DNA from: Rhodospirillaceae bacterium
GTDB lineage: Bacteria; Pseudomonadota; Alphaproteobacteria; DSM-16000; Inquilinaceae
Direction: 5' to 3'
Assembly (NCBI GenBank): GCA_020638595.1
Contig: JACKIG010000016.1
Coordinates: 1-64,000 of the forward strand
Length of the DNA stretch: 64,000 nt
Shown here in pieces: positions 28,191 through 36,954 of the stretch; the first letter of the stretch is position 1; the number at the start of each line of letters is the position of its first letter. A program made the position numbers and the translations under genes. A model generated the notes under the pieces. It saw nothing but the letters and a program-made list of their open reading frames with translations. It was not told the DNA's origin and did not search any database.

Positions 28191-29045
28191 ATGTTGCGCA
28201 GTATCGCCGCGGTCGTCGTCGCGTTTGCCGCCCTGCCGGCCGCTGCCGTGCCGGCCGCCGCACAGGACCGGTGGATGACGATCCCCGACCCCGCCCCGAT
28301 GCCGGAGCCCGCGTCGACCGGCATGGCGCCGGTCAACGGCATCGAGATGTACTATGCCACATACGGCGCCGGCGACCCGGTGCTGCTGATCCATGGCGGC
28401 CTAGGCTATGCCGACATCTGGGGTGCGCAGGTCGCCGACCTGATGGCCGACCATCTGGTGATCGTCGCCGACAGCCGCGGCCACGGCCGCTCGACCCGGA
28501 CGGAGGAGCCGTTCGGCTATGACCTGATGGCCTCGGACTATGTGGCGCTGCTCGACTACCTGAACATCGACACGGTCGATCTGGTCGGCTGGTCCGACGG
28601 CGGCATCATCGGCATCGACATCGCCCTGACCCATCCCGAGCGGCTGAACCGCCTGTTCGCCCACGCCGCCAACATAACCACCGACGGCGTCGACCCGGCC
28701 GTGGAGACCGACGCGGTGTTCGGCGCCTATATCGAGCGGATGGCGGAGGTCTATGCCAGCGTCTCGCCGACCCCCGACCAGTTCGATGCCTTCGTCGAGC
28801 AGATCTCGCACATGTGGGCCACCCAGCCGAACTGGACCGATGCCGAGGTGGCCACGATTACCACGCCGACGGCCATCGTGCTGGGCGACCACGACGAGGC
28901 GATCACCCGCAGCCACACCGATCACATGGCCGCGGTGATCCCGGGCGCGGAGGAGATCATCCTGCCGGGCGTCAGCCACTTCGCCATGCTGCAGGCGCCC
29001 GACGAATACACGGCGGCCGTGCGCGCGTTCATCGACCGGGAGTAG
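28191..29045 (+). CDS. Secreted alpha/beta hydrolase
   Basis: A 284-residue hydrolase with a signal peptide (about 1-24, AAAVPAAAQ). The oxyanion region is LLIHGGLGYADIW, the nucleophile Ser is in GWSDGG, the acid Asp in VLGDHDEAI, and the catalytic His in GVSHFAML, a full triad. The lid region around residues 165-220 is short. Substrate is unknown; likely a small ester or lactone in the periplasm. It stands alone downstream of the 30-bp inverted repeat and upstream of the tandem repeat array. Confidence 0.88.
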   Translation: MLRSIAAVVVAFAALPAAAVPAAAQDRWMTIPDPAPMPEPASTGMAPVNGIEMYYATYGAGDPVLLIHGGLGYADIWGAQVADLMADHLVIVADSRGHGRSTRTEEPFGYDLMASDYVALLDYLNIDTVDLVGWSDGGIIGIDIALTHPERLNRLFAHAANITTDGVDPAVETDAVFGAYIERMAEVYASVSPTPDQFDAFVEQISHMWATQPNWTDAEVATITTPTAIVLGDHDEAITRSHTDHMAAVIPGAEEIILPGVSHFAMLQAPDEYTAAVRAFIDRE

Positions 29046-29070
29046 CGTCCGTCGACAATTCAGAAGTCCC

Positions 29071-29121
29071 TCCCCCTTGATGGGGGAAAGTGGTCAGGAA
29101 AAAGTGGTCAGATTCCTTTTT
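29071..29121. repeat. Small hairpin plus doubled AAAGTGGTCAG motif
   Basis: A 6-bp hairpin TCCCCC-TTGAT-GGGGGA (29071-29087) sits after the hydrolase stop and may end its transcript. AAAGTGGTCAG then occurs twice (29087-29097 and 29101-29111), followed by a CTTTTT run that can pair with the AAAAAG between them. This resembles the GTGGTCAG-type ends of REP elements. Confidence 0.5.
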
Positions 29122-29192
29122 CTCTTCCGCCACATGGGGGATCTGTCGGCGGTGGGATGGCGGCTGCGCGTTCCGGGTTGTGAGGCCGCGCA

Positions 29193-30208
29193 ATGTCCTG
29201 GAGGTCCCGCCTTCGCGGGGACGACGGTTGTTGAGAGTTGAACCCAACACCATCTTCGTCGTCCCCGCGAAATTCGTCGTCCCCGCGGAGGCGGGGACCT
29301 CCGCGACGGGCGCGACGGTGCATCGGGCGGGGATCAGCGGGTGGCCTCAGGAAGACGTCGTGTCCTCCTGATTGGCCAGGGCTGACGCGATAGCTGCCGA
29401 GTTCCGTTCGCCCCAGCCACAAAGGGACCATGGCGTCGACCAGGTCGGCCGAACGGCGTCAGATCCTTTCCCGGTGCGGCTGGGACAGGCCGATCTCGGC
29501 GATGCGGCCGGCCTCGACGCGGATGTCGCCGGGCGCGGCGGATTATGGGGCTGCACACTGCTCCGGGAGGTCTCGCCTTCGCGGGGACGACGGTTTGTTG
29601 AGAGTTGAACCCAACACCATCTTCGTCGTCCCCGCGAATTCTCGTCGTCCCCGCGGAGGCGGACCTCCGCGACGGGGCGCGACGGTGCATCGGGCGGGGG
29701 ATCAACGGCCTCAGGAAGACGTCGTGTCCTCCCCGATTGGCCAGCGCTGACGCGATAGCTGCCGGTTCCGTTCGCCCCAGCCACACGAGGGACCATGGCG
29801 TCGACCAGGCTCCGGCCGAATGGGGTCAGATCCCTTTTCCCGGTGCGGCTGGGACACGGCTGATCTCGGCGATGCGGCCGGCCTCGACGTGGATGGCGGC
29901 GGGCGCTACGGATTGTGGGGCTGCACCTGCTCCAGGAGGTCCCGCTTCGCGGGGACGACGGTTTTGTTGAGAGTTGAACCCAACACCATCTTCGTCGTCC
30001 CCGCGAAATTCTCGTCGTCCCCGCGAAGGCGGACCTCCCGCGACGGGCGCGACGGTGCATCGGGCGGGGATCAGCGGGCGGCTTCAGGAAGACGTCGTGT
30101 CCTCCTGATTGGCCAGCGCTGACGCGATAGCTGCCGAGTTCCGTTCGCCCCAGCCACAAGGGACCATGGCGTCGACCAGGCTGCGGCCGAACGGCGTCAG
30201 GGTATAAT
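29193..30208. repeat. Three-copy direct tandem repeat, period 366-369 bp, last copy partial
   Basis: Three units align from the GAGGT mark at 29201, 29567 and 29936. Each unit has a palindromic GTCGTCCCCGCG-rich element, then a segment matching (on the minus strand) the last 33 or so codons of an HxlR regulator, then in the first two units a GC-rich stretch resembling an amidohydrolase N-terminus (DIRVEAGRIAEIG in one frame). The third unit runs into the body of the HxlR gene. Copies differ mostly by one-base gains or losses in short homopolymers. No intact gene lies inside. Confidence 0.85.
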
Positions 30209-30448
30209 CCACGCGGCGGGATCTCCCCATAGTCCGTGCGCGAGACGACGCCGTGTGCGTGGAGCTCTTTCAGCTGCTGGATCAGCATCTTGTCGCTGAC
30301 GCCGCGCACGTCGCGCTTGAGCTGCCCGTACCGCCTCGGTCCCCGGCTGAGGAAGAAGAGGATCAACGGCTTCCACTTGCCGCCGACGATCCGCAGCGCT
30401 GCGTCGAGGCCGCAGATGAAGGGACGGATCGGTGGGCTCGGTGTTCAT
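30084..30448 (-). pseudogene. HxlR-family regulator broken by two frameshifts
   Basis: The reading begins MNTEPTDPS, shifts frame after an extra C in a CCC run (near 30421), then continues as FICGLDAALRIVGGKWK with the winged-helix body GPRRYGQLKRDVRGVSDKML. Near the end a second shift occurs at the PPR codons (about 30213), after which VDYTLTPFGRSLVDAMV and the ALANQEDTTSS tail follow. Restored, it is about 120 residues, normal for HxlR. It is divergent from the SDR gene, its probable target. The breaks could be real decay or base-calling errors. Confidence 0.75.
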
Positions 30449-30533
30449 CCTGCCTACTTACCAAAAGGTGCATACTTGCGAAAGGAAATTGCCGCTTAGC
30501 TTCAGGCCAACCCCAGAGGAAGGAGATCAGCTC

Positions 30534-31282
30534 ATGGGCAGGCTTGAAGGAAAGACGGCCGTCATCACCGGCGGCGCAAGCGGATCGGTCTGGCGATGGC
30601 GACGCGTTTCGTTGCCGAAGGCGCGTTCGTCTACATCTTCGGACGCAGGCAGGACGCGCTTGACGCAGCGTTGAACGAACTCGGCCCCAACGCGCGCGGC
30701 ATCCGCGGCGATATCACCAACCTGGAGCATCTCGATCACCTGTTCCAGACGGTGAGAGCCGAGAAGGACGGCATCGACGTGCTGGTTGCCAATGCCGGCG
30801 TCGGGGACTTCGCCCCCCTCGGGCAGATCACGCCGGAGCACTACGCCCGAACCTTCGACGTCAACGTCAAAGGCACGCTGTTCACGGTGCAGAAGGCGCT
30901 TCCGCTGCTGAGGCCGGGCGCATCGGTCATCCTGACGGGGTCGACCGTCGGCGTCATGGGCACGCCGGCGATGAGCGTCTACAGCGCCTCGAAGGCCGCC
31001 GTCCGCAACTTTGCCCGGAGCTGGGCGCTGGACCTCAAGGGCACCGGGGTCAGGGTCAACGTCCTCTCCCCCGGGGCCACGGAAACGCAGAAGGTCATGG
31101 ACCTGTTTGCGACGACGGGGATGGAGGATGAGATCGTCGCCGGGTTCATTGAAAAAACGCCACTGGGCCGGATCGGCGACCCGTCTGAAACGGCGGCCGT
31201 CGCGGCGTTTCTCGCCTCCGACGACAGCAGCTACATGACCGGTGGCGAGGTGTTCGTCGACGGCGGGTACGCCCAGATCTGA
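30534..31282 (+). pseudogene. Short-chain dehydrogenase with a one-base deletion in the cofactor loop
   Basis: The first codons, after AAGGAG, read MGRLEGKTAVITGGASG. One G is missing in the AGC-GGG-ATC stretch at about 30582, so the expected TGGASGIG loop becomes GSVWRW and the frame is lost. From 30596 the correct frame resumes (MATRFVAEGAFVYIFGRRQ) through the NAG motif, the Ser and the YxxxK-type YSASKAAV, and ends DGGYAQI. Restored length is about 250 residues, normal for a classical SDR. It pairs with the divergent HxlR pseudogene. If the missing base is an assembly error the gene is intact. Confidence 0.78.
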
Positions 31283-31350
31283 CGGGCGCAGGGCCAGGCG
31301 GTCCAGCGGCGCCGGTGGTTTTGCAGGCTGACGGGCTGCACACTGATCGA

Positions 31351-31438
31351 GGAGGTCCCCGCCTTCGCGGGGACGACGAAAGTTGTTCTTAATTCAACTC
31401 TCAACGATTTCGTCGTCCCCGCGAAGGCGGGGACCTCC
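31351..31438. repeat. Dispersed palindromic element, 31-bp perfect arms
   Basis: Arms 31351-31381 and 31408-31438 are exact reverse complements, with core GTCCCCGCCTTCGCGGGGAC. The 26-base loop has an inner GTTG/CAAC pairing. The same element, slightly altered, occurs in each unit of the tandem array at 29193-30208. Elements of this type (GTCGTCCCCGCGAAGGCGGGG) are common intergenic repeats in alphaproteobacteria. Confidence 0.85.
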
Positions 31439-31498
31439 CGGGATGGGACACGATAACCGACACACGCGATGCCCCCGGCGCATCGGGGCAGCCGTCCG

Positions 31499-32473
31499 TC
31501 ATCGCGGGTAGTGGCAGGTGAAGCGGCGGCCGTCGGGGTCCGCCATCACCGGCGGCACCTCGCGCGCACACCGGTCTTGCGCGAACGGGCAGCGGGTGTG
31601 CAGCTCGCAGCCCTTGGGGCGGCGCAGCAGGCTGGGGATCTCGCCCGCAAGCTCGATGCGGTCGGCGACGGCGTCGGGGTCGGGCTCGGGCGTCGCGGAC
31701 AAGAGGCTCAGCGTATAGGGGTGGCGGGGGTTGGCGAAGACGGCCTCCGTCTCGCCGACCTCGACGAAGCGGCCGAGATACATGATGGCCATGCGCTCTG
31801 CGATGTGGCGGACGACGCTGAGGTTGTGGGTGATGATCAGGATGGAGATGCCGAGCCGCTGTTGCAGGTCGCGCAGCAGGTTCAGGACCTCGCCCTGCAC
31901 CGAGACGTCGAGGCCGGCCGTCGGCTCGTCGGCGATCACCAGCTGCGGTTCCAGCGCCAGGGCGCGGGCGACGCCGACCCGCCGCGCCTGGCCGCCCGAC
32001 AGCTGGTGCGGATAGCGGTCGGCGAACTCCACAGGCAGGCCGACCAGCGCCAGCAGGCGCTGTACCTCGTCCTCCAGCCGGCCGGTGCGGCCGGCGATGC
32101 GGAACGGCTCGGCCAGCAGCGAGCGGACCTTCAGCCGCGGGCTGAGCGAGCCGACCGGGTCCTGGAACATCATCGCCATGGCCTGGCGGACGGGCCGCAT
32201 GGCGGCGTCGGAGCGGCCGGTGATGTCCCGGCCGGCGAAGGTGATACGGCCGGCCGACGGCTTCACCAGGCCGTTGACGGCGCGGGCCAGGGTCGACTTG
32301 CCGGAGCCGGACTCACCGATCAGCGCGAAGATCTCGGCCCTCGCGATGGCGAAGCTGACGCCGGCCACCGCCTCGATCGACCGCGGGCGGCCGGGCTGGA
32401 CCAGTGCCTGCAGCCAGCCCCCGACGGCGAAGCGCACATGCACATCGTCGACCGCCAGCAGGGGCGCTGTCAT
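31499..32473 (-). CDS. Peptide/nickel-type ABC transporter ATPase (DppF/OppF-like)
   Basis: A 324-residue ATPase. It shows Walker A GESGSGKSTL, the Q-loop MMFQDP, signature LSGGQARR, Walker B LVIADEP and the switch His in ITHNLSVV. The C-terminal oligopeptide-transporter extension holds a CELHTRCPFAQDRC cysteine cluster, the site often modelled as an iron-sulfur or metal site in Dpp ATPases. It overlaps the DppD-like gene by four bases and is last in the operon. Confidence 0.93.
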   Translation of the reverse strand: MTAPLLAVDDVHVRFAVGGWLQALVQPGRPRSIEAVAGVSFAIARAEIFALIGESGSGKSTLARAVNGLVKPSAGRITFAGRDITGRSDAAMRPVRQAMAMMFQDPVGSLSPRLKVRSLLAEPFRIAGRTGRLEDEVQRLLALVGLPVEFADRYPHQLSGGQARRVGVARALALEPQLVIADEPTAGLDVSVQGEVLNLLRDLQQRLGISILIITHNLSVVRHIAERMAIMYLGRFVEVGETEAVFANPRHPYTLSLLSATPEPDPDAVADRIELAGEIPSLLRRPKGCELHTRCPFAQDRCAREVPPVMADPDGRRFTCHYPR

Positions 32474-33462
32474 GCCGCCCCCTCCCCCGGCCGGGCCAGC
32501 AGGCAGCGCGCGTGGTGGCCGTCGGCGACGGCGACATCGGGCGGGACGGTCGTGTGGCAGCGGCCTTCGGCCACCGGGCAGCGGGGGCTGAAGATGCAGC
32601 CGGGCGGCAGTTCCACCAGGTCCGGCACGTCGCCGGGGATGGTGGGCAGCACCTCGGCCCGCTCGCGGATGCGCGCCGGGTCGCAGTCCAGCAGGCGGCG
32701 GGTGTAGGGGTGGGCCGGGCGGTGGAAGATGTCGCGGACACTGCCGCGTTCCACCACCTGGCCCGCATACATCACCACGACCTGGGCGCACAGCTCGGCA
32801 ATCAGGCCCAGGTGGTGGGAGATGAAGATGACGGCACAGCCGATCTCCCGCTGCAAATCGCGCAGCAGGTCCAGCATCTGCACCTCCAGCGTGGCGTCGA
32901 GCGCGGTCGTCGGCTCGTCGCAGATCAGCAGGTCCGGCTCGGCCATCAGCGCCATGGCGATGCAGATGCGCTGGCGCATGCCGCCGGAGAACTCGTGGGC
33001 ATACTGGTCCAGGTGGTGCCGCGGGTCGGGCATGCGCACCTTGGCCAGCATCGCCGCAGCACGGGCGCGCTTGGCGGCGCGCGAGCCGGTCAGGCGGTAC
33101 TGGATGTCCACCATCTGCGCGCCGATGGTGTGCACGGGGTTGAGCGCGGTCATCGGGTCCTGGAAGACCACCGACAGGCGGTCGCCGCGCAGGCGCCGCA
33201 TCGTTGCGGCGTCGAGGCCGACAAGGTCGCGGCCGTCGAACAGGATGCGCCCGCCGGCGATGCGGCCGTTGGCGGGCATCAGGCCGAGGATGGCGTTCAT
33301 CAAGGTGGATTTGCCGCAGCCGGACTCGCCGACGATGCCGACCATCCCGCCGCGCGGCACGGTCATGCTGACGTCGCGCAGCGCCCGCATCGGCCCCCGC
33401 ATCGTCGCATAGCCGACCGACAGGCCGTCGATCTCCAGAATCGGCCCCGATGCCACGCTCAC
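32470..33462 (-). CDS. Peptide/nickel-type ABC transporter ATPase (DppD/OppD-like)
   Basis: A 330-residue ATPase with Walker A GESGCGKSTL, Q-loop VVFQDPMTAL, signature FSGGMRQR, Walker B LLICDEP and switch His ISHHLGLI. The C-terminal tail carries CIFSPRCPVAEGRC, the counterpart of the cysteine cluster in the partner ATPase. It overlaps both neighbouring transporter genes by four bases. Together with the DppF-like subunit it forms the cytoplasmic motor. Confidence 0.93.
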   Translation of the reverse strand: MSVASGPILEIDGLSVGYATMRGPMRALRDVSMTVPRGGMVGIVGESGCGKSTLMNAILGLMPANGRIAGGRILFDGRDLVGLDAATMRRLRGDRLSVVFQDPMTALNPVHTIGAQMVDIQYRLTGSRAAKRARAAAMLAKVRMPDPRHHLDQYAHEFSGGMRQRICIAMALMAEPDLLICDEPTTALDATLEVQMLDLLRDLQREIGCAVIFISHHLGLIAELCAQVVVMYAGQVVERGSVRDIFHRPAHPYTRRLLDCDPARIRERAEVLPTIPGDVPDLVELPPGCIFSPRCPVAEGRCHTTVPPDVAVADGHHARCLLARPGEGAA

Positions 33463-34406
33463 ATGTCCTTGCGGATGCGTGGGTCGAAGGTGTCGCGCAG
33501 GGCCTCACCCAGGAAGGTGAAGCCCAGGGTAGCGACGATGATCGGCACGCCGCCGGCGATCACCGGCCAGATGGACTCGCGGATGAAGCTGAACCCGTCG
33601 TTGAGGATGTTGCCCCAGGACGGCGTCGGCGGCGGCACGCCGAGGCCGAGGAAGCTCATCCCCGCCTCGATGGTGATGACCACGGGGATGTCCATGCTGG
33701 CCAGGATCAGGATCGGGCCGATGACGTTGGGCAGCAGGTGGACGAACAGGATGCGGGCCGTACCCGCCCCCATGGACCGTTCGGCCAGCACGAATTCCGC
33801 CCGCTTCAGGCTGATCACCTGGGTGCGGACGATGCGGCCGTAGCTGGGCGCGCCGGACAGCACGACAACCAGGATGACGGCGGCGAGGCTGGGTCCGATC
33901 AAGGTCACGAGCGCCAGCGCCAGCATCACCGTCGGGAACGACCGCAGCGCGTCGAACAGCAGGATCAGGGCGTTGTCGAGCCAGCGCGGCCCGTATCCGG
34001 CGACCAGCCCCAGGCTGACGCCCAGCGCCAGCGAGGCCGCCGTCGCCGCCATCGCCACCGTCAGCGCGATGCGCCCGCCATGCAGCACGCGCGTGAACAG
34101 GTCGCGGCCGAGATTGTCGGTACCCATCAGGTGATCCAGGCCGGGGGCGGCGAAACGGTCGCGCGGGCTCATGCGGATCGGGTCGTACGACGTCAGTACA
34201 TCGGCGAAGACGGCACCGATCACCACCAGCGCCACCAGCACCAGGCCGAACATCCCCAGCCGGTCGGCCATCAGGTGGCGCAGCCAGTCCGGCCGACGCC
34301 GGCGCGGGCGTCCGGCGTGGGCCACCGCGCTATTGGCGGAGGCTGGTTCGAATGCGCGGGTCAAGGCTTGCCACCAGAAGATCGGCCGCCAGCGTGGCCA
34401 GGACAT
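33459..34406 (-). CDS. Peptide-type ABC transporter permease (DppC-like)
   Basis: A 315-residue inner-membrane permease with six helices and the BPD_transp_1 signature (EAGMSFLGLGVPPPTPSWGNIL). The N-terminal OppC segment DWLRHLMADRLGMFGLVLVALVV holds the first helix. The start is uncertain: the ATG at 34406 overlaps the preceding permease by 77 bases and has no ribosome site; a TTG at 34364 or GTG at 34325 are alternatives, and comparison with relatives would decide. It overlaps the DppD-like gene by four bases. Confidence 0.88.
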   Translation of the reverse strand: MSWPRWRPIFWWQALTRAFEPASANSAVAHAGRPRRRRPDWLRHLMADRLGMFGLVLVALVVIGAVFADVLTSYDPIRMSPRDRFAAPGLDHLMGTDNLGRDLFTRVLHGGRIALTVAMAATAASLALGVSLGLVAGYGPRWLDNALILLFDALRSFPTVMLALALVTLIGPSLAAVILVVVLSGAPSYGRIVRTQVISLKRAEFVLAERSMGAGTARILFVHLLPNVIGPILILASMDIPVVITIEAGMSFLGLGVPPPTPSWGNILNDGFSFIRESIWPVIAGGVPIIVATLGFTFLGEALRDTFDPRIRKDM

Positions 34407-35280
34407 AGAAGGCGGTCGTCACCAGCACCGCGCCGGTGACGACGGGGTAGTTGCGCACCGAGACGGCGTCATAGACCAGCTGGCCGACGCCCGGCCGGGC
34501 GAAGACGATCTCGGCAAACACGGTGCCCGACAGCATCTGGCCGATGCCGAGGCCCAGCAGCGTCAGCGTCGGCAGGATGGCGATGCGGAGCGCATACTTG
34601 AAGATCACCAGCCGCGGCGGCAGGCCGAAGGCATGGGCCATGCGGATATGGCTCTCGCCCATCACCTCCAGCATCGTCGATCGCACCATGCGCGCCAGGT
34701 AGCCGACCCAGCCCAGCCCGACCGCCAGCGACGGCAGGATCAGGTGGACCAGCTGGTCGCCGAACTCGCCCGACCGCCCCGCCCCGATGGCCGGCAGCCA
34801 GCCGAGGCCGATGGCGAAGATCAGCAGCAGGTAGATGGCGACGACGAAGGACGGGATGGCGATGGTGCCGACCGACAGCACGCCGACGATGCTGTCGACG
34901 GCCGACCCCCGCCGCATGGCGGCATAGCAGCCCAGCGGCACGCCCAGCGCCACTGACCAGACCATGGCCCCGGCGATCAGGGTCAGGCTGTAGGGCAGCT
35001 GCTCCAGCACCATGGTGGCGACGCTGCGGCCGCTGAGGACGTCGTGGCCCAGATTGCCGGTCAACAGGTTGCCGTAGAAGCGCAGCATCTGGATCGGCAG
35101 CGGCTGGTCCAGCCCCATGCGCTCGCGGAAGGCCTCCACCACCGACGGGCTGGCGCGCGGGCCCAGCGCCACCGACACCGGGTCGCCGGGGATGGCGAAG
35201 ACCATCACGAACAGGACCGCGGTCGCCACCAGGATGATGGCGACCGACAGGCCCAGACGCTTTACCGTATAGACAAGCAT
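34330..35280 (-). CDS. Peptide-type ABC transporter permease (DppB-like)
   Basis: A 316-residue permease beginning MLVYTVKRLGLSVAIILVATA, with six helices and the DppB pattern AIPGDPVSVALGPRASPSVVE. The EAA-type loop (YALRIAILPTLTLLGLGIGQML) contacts the ATPases. It starts 30 bases after the binding-protein gene. The extreme 3' end overlaps the next permease under its longest start. Confidence 0.92.
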   Translation of the reverse strand: MLVYTVKRLGLSVAIILVATAVLFVMVFAIPGDPVSVALGPRASPSVVEAFRERMGLDQPLPIQMLRFYGNLLTGNLGHDVLSGRSVATMVLEQLPYSLTLIAGAMVWSVALGVPLGCYAAMRRGSAVDSIVGVLSVGTIAIPSFVVAIYLLLIFAIGLGWLPAIGAGRSGEFGDQLVHLILPSLAVGLGWVGYLARMVRSTMLEVMGESHIRMAHAFGLPPRLVIFKYALRIAILPTLTLLGLGIGQMLSGTVFAEIVFARPGVGQLVYDAVSVRNYPVVTGAVLVTTAFYVLATLAADLLVASLDPRIRTSLRQ

Positions 35281-35310
35281 CCCCCGGGACGAACCGGCGG
35301 CCGCCTGCCG

Positions 35311-36867
35311 TCAGGCCTTCTTGAAGTCGGTGAACTGCGGCGTCCCGTTGGGCCACAGCGCCGGCTCGACACCATCGCGGTGCAGCACGCCCACGGACTC
35401 GTGGGTCAGGAAGACATAAGCGCCGCTTTCCTCCATCAGGTCCTGCATGCGCTTGTAGATCCCGTCGCGGGCTTCGGTGTCCTGCTCGACCAGGCCCTGG
35501 CGGTGCAGCTCGCCGAATTCCTCGGAATTGAACCGCTCCCAGTTCCAGACGCCGATCTGGTCGGGCGTGAACCAGGCCGTGGCCCAGCTGGGGTCAGGCT
35601 CCATGGAAAAGCGCTGGACCAGCAGCTGGATGTCGCGCCAGGCCTCGCCCGCCTCCTCCGAGCCCAGGGTCCAGAAGGTGCCGGAATCGCGCTGCTGGAT
35701 GGTCACACGGATGCCGACCTCCGCCAGCAGCGCCTGCACCGCCTGGGCCACGCCCAAGCGCTCCTGCTTGTTGAGGATGTCGATGGTGCAGTCGAAGCCG
35801 TCGGCGAAGCCCGCTTCGGCCAACAGCTCGCGCGCCCGGTCGGGGTCATAGCCGTAGAGGTTGGCATCGCGGTGGCCGACCAGGCCGGGGGCGATGATAC
35901 CGGTTGCCGGGTCCGCCGCGCCGAAATAGGCGGCGTCCAGCACCAGCGGCACGTCGATGGCGTGCTGGACCGCGCGGCGCACGCGCTGGTCGTCGAAGGG
36001 CGGATGTTCGACGTTCATGCCCAGCCAGACATAGGCCAGCGACGGCTTGCGGACCAGCTTCGTGCCTTCCGGCGGGGCTTCTTCCAGGCGCTTGATGGAG
36101 CTGACGGCAACCCAGGTGTAGTCCAGATCCCCCGCCTCCAGCCCCAGTTCGGCCGTGCGTTCGTCCTCGATCGGCAGGATATGGATCTCCTCGTAATCCG
36201 GCACGCGGCCCGTCCAGTCGGGGTTGACCGTCAAGACGGTCATCTGCCGCGGTTCCCAGCTGGTCAGGTTGTAGGGGCCCGCGGTCGCGGGCGGCACCGC
36301 CTCGAACCGCCCGCCGACGGACTCGACCGCGGCGCGCGACAGGATGCAGCTGGTCGGCGTCGGCAATGTGGTCGTCCACAACGGCACGAAGGGTTCCTTC
36401 AGGATGATCACGCCGGTGTATTTGCCGGTGACTTCCACATGGTCCAGCACCGCCCAGTCGTCGGCATAGGGCGACTCCATGGCCGGGTCGGCCACGCGCT
36501 CGTAGGAGAACTTGACGTCGTCGGCCGTCATCTCCCCGAAGCCGTTGGTGAACATGATGCCGGGTCGCAACGCGAACTCGATATGCGTGTCGTCGATCTG
36601 GTTGATGGACTCCGCACCGTCCAGCTCCCATTCCCAGCTGTCGCCGGGCACGCGGTGGACCAGGCGGGTATAGATGCACTCCATGATGTCGCCTTCCGGC
36701 GCCGACAGGCGGAAGGCCGGGTCCAGCACCTGCAGGTCGCTGTACGACCGGGCGATCAGGCGCGAGCCCTCCTGGCTCAAGGCGAAGCGCGGCGCCAGCA
36801 ACGACGCCACGCCGACGGTGCCGGTGGCGGCCATCAGGCCGCGCCGCGTCAGCGAAAGTCGGGTCAT
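35311..36867 (-). CDS. ABC transporter substrate-binding protein, family 5 (DppA-like), Tat signal
   Basis: A 518-residue periplasmic solute receptor. The start MTRLSLTRRGLMAAT follows GGAGG and shows a twin-arginine signal (TRRGLMAA) ending near ALSQEG. The SBP_bac_5 fold has LRPGIMFTNGFGEMTADDVKFSYER and a normal length. Likely ligands are peptides or other large polar organics. It lies between the CocE-like hydrolase and the two permeases, so import and hydrolysis may be linked. Confidence 0.9.
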   Translation of the reverse strand: MTRLSLTRRGLMAATGTVGVASLLAPRFALSQEGSRLIARSYSDLQVLDPAFRLSAPEGDIMECIYTRLVHRVPGDSWEWELDGAESINQIDDTHIEFALRPGIMFTNGFGEMTADDVKFSYERVADPAMESPYADDWAVLDHVEVTGKYTGVIILKEPFVPLWTTTLPTPTSCILSRAAVESVGGRFEAVPPATAGPYNLTSWEPRQMTVLTVNPDWTGRVPDYEEIHILPIEDERTAELGLEAGDLDYTWVAVSSIKRLEEAPPEGTKLVRKPSLAYVWLGMNVEHPPFDDQRVRRAVQHAIDVPLVLDAAYFGAADPATGIIAPGLVGHRDANLYGYDPDRARELLAEAGFADGFDCTIDILNKQERLGVAQAVQALLAEVGIRVTIQQRDSGTFWTLGSEEAGEAWRDIQLLVQRFSMEPDPSWATAWFTPDQIGVWNWERFNSEEFGELHRQGLVEQDTEARDGIYKRMQDLMEESGAYVFLTHESVGVLHRDGVEPALWPNGTPQFTDFKKA

Positions 36868-36954
36868 CGGGAAAGCCTCCATGTTCGTTGTCCGGTTCTT
36901 GTCGTTCCCGGGGTCAAGCGCGCCTGCCCCCGCATCCGTCATCAGGAACAGATG

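Noticed and set aside
29193..30208. CRISPR-like array
   Set aside because: Only three units of about 366 bp with no short regular spacers; it is a tandem duplication.
29347..30366. Continuous 339-codon minus-strand frame through the tandem repeats
   Set aside because: It is a chance read-through of the HxlR fragment into repeats; only the first 70 residues match a family.
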